Assembly (NCBI GenBank): GCA_016735415.1
Contig: JAERRP010000778.1
Location: 1-9,177 of the forward strand
Length of the DNA: 9,177 nt
Origin: Desulfobacterales bacterium
GTDB lineage: Bacteria; Desulfobacterota; Desulfobacteria; Desulfobacterales; UBA5852
Direction of reading: 5' to 3'
Made by a program: the position numbers and the translations under genes. Below the pieces are notes generated by a model that was given only the letters and a program-made list of their open reading frames with translations, ran no database searches and had not been told where the DNA came from. Positions 1 to 5,894 of the stretch are shown here, in pieces; the stretch's first letter is position 1; every line of letters begins with the position of its first letter.

Positions 1-163
1 CCAATAACTCTATAAATGTTTAATAATAATTTCTTTTTTTTAAAAATAATTGTCAATAATCTACTGATGCGCAGCTTATAAACGCGGCGTTATCGACAGG
101 GACGCCGGTGTTGTTCATAACCCGCGACTTATCGACAACGCGGTCAACATCTTTTGAACAGTT
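1..163. other. AT-rich intergenic edge with two TTATCGACA repeats
   Basis: No coding region is visible here. Bases 1-60 are strongly AT-rich and include a run of eight T near 34-41. The sequence TTATCGACA occurs twice in the same orientation, at 90-98 and 129-137, 39 bp apart; it differs by one base from the DnaA-box consensus TTATCCACA. A weak inverted repeat (CGGCGT at 85-90, ACGCCG at 102-107) flanks part of the first copy. There is no convincing terminator for the minus-strand gene that ends at 164. The function is unknown; a DnaA-binding or other regulatory site is only a possibility. Confidence 0.35.
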
Positions 164-694
164 TCAGTTTGCTTCGATCCATTTACGAACGGATGGAACG
201 ATGCGCTGAGCCCAGGCGTTTCCGAGCCGGAGTTTGATAAAATGACCGAAAAGACGGTTGACCAGATTGATGATTTTCTCGCAGAGAAAAAGTTTTTCGA
301 TAACGGCGCCTTCGATCTCTTCCAGGGTTTTGACTTTTCCGGTTTCGGGGACTTTGAAGCTTGACAGGTTCAGGCTTTCACCTTTCAGGCTGAACTGCCA
401 TTGATGTTCGCCGGATTTGTAGATCAGATGGATTTCAGCGACCAGGCCTCCCTTCTTAAGTGTCAGGAGACCTTCATCCATTCCGGCATGATCGCCCTTA
501 ATGGTAACCGTTTCGCCGGCATCCTGGTTGCGGCGATTGGCCAGCACCATACGGTTGCCGATTTCCAGCGTCGCAAGATCTTTATCAAGCTTGTGCAGCA
601 GTTGATGGTCGTTATCAATAACATACCAGAGCCACGTTAGAAATTCCTCTCCCAGAAACTGGTAACGGCTGTAAGCCACGGCAACATCTAACAT
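164..694 (-). CDS. Probable C-terminal half of a split RdgC-like protein (conserved hypothetical)
   Basis: This 176-residue protein starts at ATG 694 and ends in TGA. It begins MLDVAVAYSRYQFLGEEF followed by LTWLWY, has a middle rich in beta-strand-like segments (MVLANRR, ETVTIKGD, GLVAEIHLIYK, QWQFSLKG), and ends with a helical segment (residues about 125-165) whose order resembles the C-terminal part of RdgC proteins. It has no signal peptide or membrane segment. Its start lies just one codon after the TAG of the upstream RdgC-like gene and in the same frame, so the pair could derive from one ancestral RdgC. A weak GTGGA sits 7 bases before the ATG, so independent, coupled initiation is plausible. 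RdgC binds double-stranded DNA as a ring and restrains RecA; whether this half contributes to that is inference. It could instead be a separate conserved family that co-occurs with the RdgC-like gene. Confidence 0.7.
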   Translation of the reverse strand: MLDVAVAYSRYQFLGEEFLTWLWYVIDNDHQLLHKLDKDLATLEIGNRMVLANRRNQDAGETVTIKGDHAGMDEGLLTLKKGGLVAEIHLIYKSGEHQWQFSLKGESLNLSSFKVPETGKVKTLEEIEGAVIEKLFLCEKIINLVNRLFGHFIKLRLGNAWAQRIVPSVRKWIEAN

Positions 695-697
695 ATT

Positions 698-1312
698 CTA
701 TTCCACGAATAACGTCGGTTTGAGTTGGTTGAGATGGTCCTTTTCCGCCCCGCTCAGCGTGTTGCTGTATTCGGCGGCAGTGTAAGGGAAAAGGCGAATA
801 AGGCTCAGTTTGAAGGATTGGGCAAACAGGGATTCCAGCGCCTCATTGGCAGACTTCAGATTCGTGAAAAACCAGAGGCGGCCACCTTCATAGTCCCAGG
901 TCAGATCGTAAACATTGGGCGTGGCCGGAATACGGGTAATCAGAACATTAAAGACTTGTTCCTTGATTATTTTTTTTTCAGAACGTGAAAGAAAGTCACG
1001 ATTGCTTTCCGCCAGGCGTTTAGCCATTTCCAGGTTGAAATGTTTGTTAATGACCTTCGCGGGGATTGATTTTTTATCAATTCTCAAGGAAAAAACAAAG
1101 GTCGTGTCGATGATGATATCAGCCGTATCAAAATTGGGTGCGAACGGATTTTCAAACGTGGTCCAGCCGATCGTTTGTTCGCAGGCCTCGTTATCGATTT
1201 CGTTGATCGTATTTTTAAGGAGTGCTTCCCTTACCGTATTGATAACAGGGTCTTTAAGCTTTTCTTCAACGCGATATTGGGTAATTGATACGCTGCTGGA
1301 GAGTAATCCCAT
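698..1312 (-). CDS. rdgC: RdgC-like recombination-associated protein, N-terminal part
   Basis: The protein has 204 residues from ATG 1312 (MGLLSSSVSITQYRVEEKL). A longer reading from TTG 1336 adds eight residues but has no ribosome site, while AAGGA lies 13 bases before the ATG. RdgC-like features in order are GWTTFENPF (E. coli has GWVPPM there), the segment IDKKSIPAKVINKHFNLEMA with a following basic stretch SRSEKKIIKEQVFNVLITRI (E. coli [20 protein letters not shown] and [20 protein letters not shown]), then LWFFTNLKSANEALESLF leading to LIRLFPYT. E. coli RdgC is about 303 residues, so this gene alone covers roughly the first 60 percent. RdgC is a nucleoid DNA-binding protein that limits RecA filament activity. 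The neighbour on the other side encodes a repair nuclease-helicase, which fits a DNA maintenance locus. The stop is TAG, followed in frame by the next gene. Confidence 0.75.
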   Translation of the reverse strand: MGLLSSSVSITQYRVEEKLKDPVINTVREALLKNTINEIDNEACEQTIGWTTFENPFAPNFDTADIIIDTTFVFSLRIDKKSIPAKVINKHFNLEMAKRLAESNRDFLSRSEKKIIKEQVFNVLITRIPATPNVYDLTWDYEGGRLWFFTNLKSANEALESLFAQSFKLSLIRLFPYTAAEYSNTLSGAEKDHLNQLKPTLFVE

Positions 1313-1338
1313 GGCTGTTTCGTCATCCTTGCGCAACC

Positions 1339-1360
1339 AAAATACAACATGTTGTATTTT
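1339..1360. promoter_or_regulatory. Perfect 22-bp palindrome, candidate operator
   Basis: The left arm AAAATACAACA (1339-1349) is followed directly by its exact reverse complement (1350-1360), with no spacer. It sits in the divergent region between the rdgC-like start (1312) and the helicase start (1473), 26 bp upstream of the former. Symmetric dyads of this size in divergent promoters are typical binding sites for dimeric repressors. The sequence does not match the E. coli LexA box (CTGT-N8-ACAG). The identity of the regulator is unknown. No strong sigma-70 promoter could be assigned with confidence on either strand here; a TTGTAT inside the right arm could serve as a weak -35 on the plus strand. 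Confidence 0.5.
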
Positions 1361-1456
1361 ATTGAGTAAAAAATAGATTTATATAGCCTGTATGCCAAAA
1401 AAAAACAACCGAATTAAGGCTTTTCGTCCTGTTTCGGCTAGGCCGCAGCGACGGCC

Positions 1457-1465
1457 AGGAAAGGA
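1457..1465 (+). promoter_or_regulatory. Ribosome binding site that fixes the helicase start at 1473
   Basis: AGGAAAGGA lies 7 bases before ATG 1473, an ideal placement. The in-frame ATG at 1392 is preceded by an AT-rich stretch with no Shine-Dalgarno match. The extra 27 residues it would add (lysine- and arginine-rich) lie before the conserved PHP start MTFLADLHVHSHFSR. Confidence 0.75.
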
Positions 1466-1472
1466 TCCTGCG

Positions 1473-4400
1473 ATGACCTTTTTAGCGGATTTACATGTGC
1501 ATTCTCATTTTTCCCGGGCCACCGCTAAAAACCTGGACCTGGAGCATCTTTATATGTCCGCCCAGCGCAAGGGTCTGGCCGTGGTAGGTACCGGTGATGC
1601 CACTCATCCGGGGTGGTTTGAGGCCATTCGCGCCAAACTGGTGCCGGCCGAAACCGGCTTGTTCCGTCTGTGCGATGATCTGGCCGGGGCCTGCGATCGG
1701 GAAATACCCGGTGCCTGCAGGTCGCAGGTGCGTTTCATCCTCGTTTCCGAGATCAGTAATATCTATAAAAAAGACGGTCGCACACGCAAAAATCATAATC
1801 TGGTTTTCCTGCCATCGATCGATGCCGCCGCCCGCTTCAACCGGGAACTGGACAAGATCGGTAATATTAAATCGGACGGCCGCCCCATACTGGGACTCGA
1901 TGCGCACGATTTACTAGAAATCGTTCTAGAAACGGACGATTCCGCTTTTCTCGTTCCGGCCCACATCTGGACGCCCTGGTTTTCGCTCCTGGGATCCAAA
2001 TCCGGGTTCGACAGTCTGGAGGCCTGTTTCGGTGATCTTACCGATCATGTTTTTGCGGTTGAAACCGGTCTTTCCTCCGACCCTCCGATGAATCGCCTGG
2101 TTTCCGGTCTGGATCGCCTGACGCTGATATCCAACTCGGATGCCCATTCGCCTGCCAAACTGGGAAGGGAAGCCAATATTTTTCATACCGAATTAAATTA
2201 CGAGGCCATGCGCTCGGCCCTGAAATCCGGTCATCCCGATGATTTTGGCGGGACCCTGGAGTTTTATCCCGAAGAAGGCAAGTACCATCTGGATGGTCAC
2301 CGTAAATGCGGTGTGCGCCTGGCACCTGATGAAACGCGTGCGCTGGGCGGGGTTTGTCCCCGGTGCGGTAAAGCCCTTACAGTGGGAGTACTCTATCGCG
2401 TGCAAGCCCTGGCCGACCGCAGCGCCCATGAGATCCCCGATCGATTTCCGCCGTTTGAAAGTCTGATTCCGATGCACGATATTCTTTCCGAGGTATTGCA
2501 GACCGGGCCGGCGTCCAAAAAGGTCGGCCGGGCTTATGATCAACTGCTTGAAAAGCATGGCAGTGAGCTGGAAATCCTGCGCCGGAGGGATCCGCACGAT
2601 CTTGATATGGCCGGCCCACCTTTGCTTGGCGAGGCGATTCGGCGGATGCGTTCAGGGAAAGTCCGGGTTTCAGCCGGTTATGACGGTGAATTCGGCAAAA
2701 TTCACTTGTTCGACGAAGCCGAACGCCGGGAACTCATGGGACAGCGTCATCTGTTTGCCGTTTCGCCGGTCGATCAACCATCCGGAACGCCCCAACGCCG
2801 CCGTTCCCGCAAAACATCCCCGGGCGCCCCAACCCGCCGGCCGGATCAAAACCCGGTCCGGTTGTCCGCGCCACCCTCTGTCGTCCGCACCAATTCCAGG
2901 CAGCAGCAGGCCATCGCCTGCGGCCCGGGCCCGCTGATGATCGTGGCCGGACCCGGAACCGGTAAAACCACGACGCTGACCCGCCGCATTGCCCATCTGG
3001 TGCTGGAACAAACCGTACCGGCGGATCGGATCCTGGCCATTACCTTTACCGATAAAGCCGCCCTGGAAATGCGGGAGCGACTCGATCACCTACTGGTGGA
3101 TCGCCCCTCCATTCCCCTGGCGACCACTTTCCATTCCTTCTGCTGGCAGCTCCTGCAAGAAGCGACCGACGATCGCCCCCCCACCGTTATCGGTGAGGAG
3201 GACCGGTTATTCATTATTACGGGAATCATGCGGCGCATGCGGACCGAAGGCATCAAGGCCAGCCTGAAACCCCGGGAGATGCTGGCGCGTATCGAAGCCG
3301 CCAAACAGAACCTGCAGTCCGCGGCCGCGTTTTTCGAATCCGTCGCTTTGGAAGCGCCGACCAGCCAGTTCGCGCACGGCTATCGCCACTATCAGGATAT
3401 TCTGACCAAGGAAGGCTGGGTCGATTTCGATGATCTTATTTTCAGGATGGTCTTAAAACTGGAATCGGATGAGGCCTGCCGTCAGGCGCTTCAAAAGCGT
3501 TTTAGATACGTCTTCATCGACGAATACCAGGATTTGAACCGCTGTCAGTATCGGTTGGTACGGGCCCTTGTGCCCCCGGACGGCAATATTTGCGTGATCG
3601 GTGATCCGGACCAGGCCATTTACGGATTCCGCGGATCGGACACGGTCTATTTCAACCGGTTTGTGGAGGATTTTCCGGATGCTCAGGTGATCCATCTCAG
3701 GCGCAATTATCGATCGACCGAAACCATCCTGGAGGCCAGCTGGCAGGTCATCCGCAACCGCCCGAACGATCCCCTTCCTGGGATGATGGGCTCACGGCTG
3801 GTTTCGGACAAGCAGGGCGTGCGGACGGTGGCGGTTCTGGAACTGGTTTCGGAAAAAGCCGAAGCGGTGGCGGTGGGTAAAATCATTGAGGCCCAGATCG
3901 GGGGTACGGGTTTTTTATCCATCGATGCCGGCAAGGTTGATACGACGTCTTCCGCGGAAGACCGGAGCTTTGGGGATTTTGCCGTCCTGTTTCGAACCTC
4001 GCAGCAGGCCGATACGATTGCGGGCGTGTTTGCGGATGCCGGTATTCCCTTCCAGCAGGCCAGCCGCCGGAAGCGTTTGGCCCAAACCGGTGCCGCGGAA
4101 CTGCTGGCCCTCTACCGCCTGCTGCACAACACGGGAACCGGGCGCGATTTTACCGCCGGGGCCCGGGCCGTGCGACCGGGTCTCGCAGCGCCGCTCATCA
4201 ATGCCTTTCTGGACTGGAAGGAACGACAGGATTTCTCCCTTTGCGAGGCCATGGAAAACGCCGCCGTTCTTCCGGTGGATGGAATCACCGGCGTCCAGCA
4301 GCGGCGCCTGCAGGATTTCCTTCAAGGCCTGGCGGCCCTCAAGGTAAAGTTGAAGCAAAAAACCCCGGCCGAAAATCTGGCGGCCCTGGATCGCTGTTCG

Positions 4401-4886
4401 GCTGTGCGGGATTTGGAGAACCTTTCTTCGGATTACGACGATACACTCACGCATCTGCTTGAACTGGCCGCAAGCTGTCGGGCGGACAACGATCAATTTC
4501 TGGCCCGGCTGGCGTTACATCGGGACGAGGATACCCTGCGTGCCGGGGTCGAAAAGGTCGCCCTGCTGACCATGCACGCGGCCAAAGGCCTGGAGTTTCC
4601 GGTCGTTTTCATCATGGGGTGTGAAAACGGCCTGGTACCTTTTTCCCGAAATAAGGGCGATAAGGCGGATATCGAGGAAGAGCGGCGGTTGTTTTACGTG
4701 GCCATGACAAGGGCCCGGGAGCGGCTTTACCTGTGCTGGAGCCGCCGCCGCATGATTTACGGGCAGAAACGGGAACAACAGCGGTCCCCTTTTGTCGGTG
4801 AAATCGAAGCGCGCCTGCTGGCGCACCAGAGCCCTGAAACCGTGGACAAACGCCGCAACCGGCAGGTACAGTTGAAGTTGTTTTAA
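1473..4886 (+). CDS. Endonuclease Q (PHP) - UvrD/PcrA superfamily 1A helicase fusion
   Basis: The protein has 1137 residues from ATG 1473 (1164 if ATG 1392 were used). Residues 1 to about 425 match endonuclease Q: the PHP metal motif DLHVHSH (6-12), GTGDATHP (39-46), SEISNIYKKDGR (92-103), PAHIWTPWFSLLGSKSGFDS (162-181), ETGLSSDPPMN (197-207), NSDAHSPAKLGREAN (221-235), EFYPEEGKYH (263-272) and a zinc-site cluster with C279 and CPRC (295-298). A basic, proline- and arginine-rich linker covers about 436-470. Helicase motifs follow: SRQQQAI (Q motif), GPGTGKT (Walker A, 493-499), ITFTDKAALEM (Ia), TFHSFC (Ib), DEYQD (II, 683-687), GDPDQAIYGFRG (III), LRRNYRST (IV), TMHAAKGLEFPVVF (V) and FYVAMTRARERL (VI). 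All ATPase motifs are intact. EndoQ is known to nick DNA 5' of uracil, hypoxanthine, xanthine and abasic sites; UvrD-type helicases unwind 3'-5'. The inferred role is nicking at deaminated bases coupled to strand removal. The gene diverges from rdgC and its stop overlaps the stop of the convergent gene by 4 bp. Confidence 0.9.
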   Translation: MTFLADLHVHSHFSRATAKNLDLEHLYMSAQRKGLAVVGTGDATHPGWFEAIRAKLVPAETGLFRLCDDLAGACDREIPGACRSQVRFILVSEISNIYKKDGRTRKNHNLVFLPSIDAAARFNRELDKIGNIKSDGRPILGLDAHDLLEIVLETDDSAFLVPAHIWTPWFSLLGSKSGFDSLEACFGDLTDHVFAVETGLSSDPPMNRLVSGLDRLTLISNSDAHSPAKLGREANIFHTELNYEAMRSALKSGHPDDFGGTLEFYPEEGKYHLDGHRKCGVRLAPDETRALGGVCPRCGKALTVGVLYRVQALADRSAHEIPDRFPPFESLIPMHDILSEVLQTGPASKKVGRAYDQLLEKHGSELEILRRRDPHDLDMAGPPLLGEAIRRMRSGKVRVSAGYDGEFGKIHLFDEAERRELMGQRHLFAVSPVDQPSGTPQRRRSRKTSPGAPTRRPDQNPVRLSAPPSVVRTNSRQQQAIACGPGPLMIVAGPGTGKTTTLTRRIAHLVLEQTVPADRILAITFTDKAALEMRERLDHLLVDRPSIPLATTFHSFCWQLLQEATDDRPPTVIGEEDRLFIITGIMRRMRTEGIKASLKPREMLARIEAAKQNLQSAAAFFESVALEAPTSQFAHGYRHYQDILTKEGWVDFDDLIFRMVLKLESDEACRQALQKRFRYVFIDEYQDLNRCQYRLVRALVPPDGNICVIGDPDQAIYGFRGSDTVYFNRFVEDFPDAQVIHLRRNYRSTETILEASWQVIRNRPNDPLPGMMGSRLVSDKQGVRTVAVLELVSEKAEAVAVGKIIEAQIGGTGFLSIDAGKVDTTSSAEDRSFGDFAVLFRTSQQADTIAGVFADAGIPFQQASRRKRLAQTGAAELLALYRLLHNTGTGRDFTAGARAVRPGLAAPLINAFLDWKERQDFSLCEAMENAAVLPVDGITGVQQRRLQDFLQGLAALKVKLKQKTPAENLAALDRCSAVRDLENLSSDYDDTLTHLLELAASCRADNDQFLARLALHRDEDTLRAGVEKVALLTMHAAKGLEFPVVFIMGCENGLVPFSRNKGDKADIEEERRLFYVAMTRARERLYLCWSRRRMIYGQKREQQRSPFVGEIEARLLAHQSPETVDKRRNRQVQLKLF

Positions 4887-5488
4887 AGGTTGTTTTGAAC
4901 CATTTCCGCCAGCACGGCGTAAGGCTGGGCACCCACCAGATGGCGGCCGTTCAGGTCGAAGGACGGCACCGCGGTGATCCCCTTGGTCCGGGAGCGTTGC
5001 CAGTCGCGGTCGACGGCCGCTTTAAAGTCACCCGCGCTAAGTATCTCCCGGGCTTTTTCGCCGACCAACCCGATGGCTTCGGCGATCTCCGTCAGCACCG
5101 CAATCCGGGCGATATTCCGACCATCCGCAAAATAGGCCCGGAATACGGCCTGATGAAATTCCCAGCCGCGGCCCGCGCTTTCCGCCCATTTACCCAGTTC
5201 CTGGGCCCGGCGGCTGTTGAAGGTCATGCGGCGGTCGCCAAAGGGCAGGCCCAGTTGCTTGGCGGTTTTTCTGAGATGCGCCAGCATTGCCGGTATGTCA
5301 ATCGGCCGGCCGGCAAAGAGGTCTTCAAGCGTCCGGCCCGCCTCCGGGGTTTCCGGATGAAGCGGAAAAGCCGTCCAGCGCACATCGACATCAAATTCCT
5401 GCTGCAGTTTTTCAATACGCCCGGTAATGAAGTAGCACCAAGGTCAGATATAGTCCGAAAAAATTTCGAGAAGCGGTTTAGAGGCCAT
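4883..5488 (-). CDS. Selenocysteine-containing DsbA/FrnE-family thiol oxidoreductase
   Basis: The gene encodes 201 residues if TGA at 5446-5444 is read as selenocysteine. The N-terminus is MASKPLLEIFSDYI, then U15, then PWCYFITGRIEKLQQ. FrnE/DsbA-like proteins carry a CPWC or CxWC redox motif exactly here after a strand ending in FSD, so U15 replaces the first, nucleophilic cysteine and C18 is the resolving one. Further family marks are FPLHPETPEAG, a helical insert domain (about 66-155), the cis-proline loop ITAVPSF (P175) and NGRHLVGAQP (180-189). No signal peptide is visible, so it is probably cytoplasmic, like FrnE. ATG 5488 is preferred because GGGAG lies 8 bases upstream; ATG 5494 is too close to it. 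A SECIS-like hairpin follows the TGA. A conventional call would start at GTG 5383 and lose the active site. The gene is last in the proC-side cluster, and its frame overlaps the upstream stop as TGATG. The alternative, a nonsense mutation, is less likely because the rest of the reading frame is intact. Confidence 0.85.
5398..5443 (-). promoter_or_regulatory. Bacterial SECIS-like hairpin after the recoded TGA
   Basis: Directly downstream of the TGA in the mRNA, bases 13-20 (UUCAUUAC) pair with bases 26-33 (GUAUUGAA), with a single U-U mismatch, and close a five-base loop CGGGC at bases 21-25. Known bacterial SECIS elements place a small G-containing apical loop about 16-37 bases after UGA; E. 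coli fdhF has its loop at a similar distance. A lower stem can form between bases 1-9 (CCUUGGUGC) and 39-46 (GCAGCAGG) with some interruptions. The hairpin is inside the coding sequence, as expected for bacteria. The fold was made by hand. Confidence 0.7.
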
Positions 5489-5493
5489 CGCCA

Positions 5494-5697
5494 TCACTCC
5501 CTGTCGGTGGAGGATTGGAAAACGCGGTATTCCCCTGTGGCCAGAAACAAAACCAGATAGAGGAAAAACCCGGCGGCCGTCATCGGCAACAGAAGGCCAC
5601 GGAAAAGCGTCCAGTCCCACAAATTGGAAAAAACGGCGGCGCTCAATCCGAGACCGAAAACAGCGAGGTGGATGATGATTCTGAAAAAGCGTGCCAT
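5494..5697 (-). CDS. Small two-helix membrane protein of unknown function
   Basis: The protein has 67 residues starting MARFFRIIIHLAVFGLGLSA. ATG 5697 is chosen over ATG 5703 because GGGAG lies 8 bases before it and only 2 before the other. Two hydrophobic segments are visible, about residues 5-23 and 33-54 (LLLPMTAAGFFLYLVLFLAT), joined by a short loop FSNLWDWTLFRG, with a polar tail ending SSTDRE. The charge pattern suggests both ends in the cytoplasm. It has no cysteine. Its TGA overlaps an ATG of the following selenoprotein gene (TGATG), so the two are probably translated together. I do not recognise the family; a membrane partner of the oxidoreductase is a guess from position. Confidence 0.65.
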   Translation of the reverse strand: MARFFRIIIHLAVFGLGLSAAVFSNLWDWTLFRGLLLPMTAAGFFLYLVLFLATGEYRVFQSSTDRE

Positions 5698-5749
5698 GGG
5701 CATTTCTCCCGGGGCGGTCGGTTAATCGAACGTTTTGTTGTGGCAAGGC

Positions 5750-5771
5750 ACGCGGAAGCATGCTTCCGCGT
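5750..5771. repeat. Perfect 22-bp palindrome in the proC-downstream spacer
   Basis: ACGCGGAAGCA (5750-5760) is followed immediately by its exact reverse complement (5761-5771). In RNA this gives a 9-bp stem with a CATG loop. There is no T-run on either side, so it is not a normal terminator. It lies about 50 bases upstream of the small membrane protein start. It could be an mRNA processing or stability hairpin, a protein binding site, or a dispersed repeat unit. Confidence 0.5.
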
Positions 5772-5779
5772 CGAAGGCG

Positions 5780-5878
5780 TCAGGATGCCCGATAGAAACG
5801 GAAATCGAAATAACCCTCGATCAGGGCGGCAGCCAGACGGGCTTCGATTTCGCGCTGTTCGATCAGGCTGATATCCAT
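5780..5878 (-). CDS. 32-codon small ORF after proC, possible gene remnant
   Basis: ATG 5878 opens a frame reading MDISLIEQREIEARLAAALI and a further 12 residues (GYFDFRFYRAS region) before TGA at 5782-5780. The ORF begins 16 bases after the proC stop; TGAAGG over that stop could be a distant ribosome site (12 bases). The first 20 residues form a charged amphipathic helix and resemble the start of L-2-amino-thiazoline-4-carboxylic acid hydrolase-like proteins, which suggests a decayed 5' remnant. That resemblance is from memory and weak. It may equally be a real small protein or a chance ORF. Confidence 0.3.
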   Translation of the reverse strand: MDISLIEQREIEARLAAALIEGYFDFRFYRAS

Positions 5879-5894
5879 GGGCGAGGTCTTGCCT

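Noticed and set aside
1339..1360. The palindrome as a LexA box or an rdgC terminator
   Set aside because: It does not fit CTGT-N8-ACAG, and it lies upstream of both divergent genes rather than at a gene end.
1392..1472. N-terminal 27-residue extension of the helicase from ATG 1392
   Set aside because: It has no ribosome site, is not part of the PHP domain, and ATG 1473 has an ideal AGGAAAGGA; the extension is unlikely to be translated.
4883..5383. A 166-residue oxidoreductase starting at GTG 5383
   Set aside because: It lacks the thioredoxin-fold first strand and the active-site motif, both of which are encoded in frame just upstream, across the TGA.
4895..5560. Long plus-strand open frame of 221 codons opposite the oxidoreductase gene
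   Set aside because: It is antisense to a gene with clear family motifs, has no recognisable domain, and its start has no ribosome site; it is a shadow of GC-rich coding sequence.
5444..5761. A 105-codon minus-strand frame running into the TGA at 5446-5444
   Set aside because: The part upstream of ATG 5488 is out of frame with the small membrane protein and looks non-coding (rich in R, P and H); only the last 14 codons belong to the selenoprotein.
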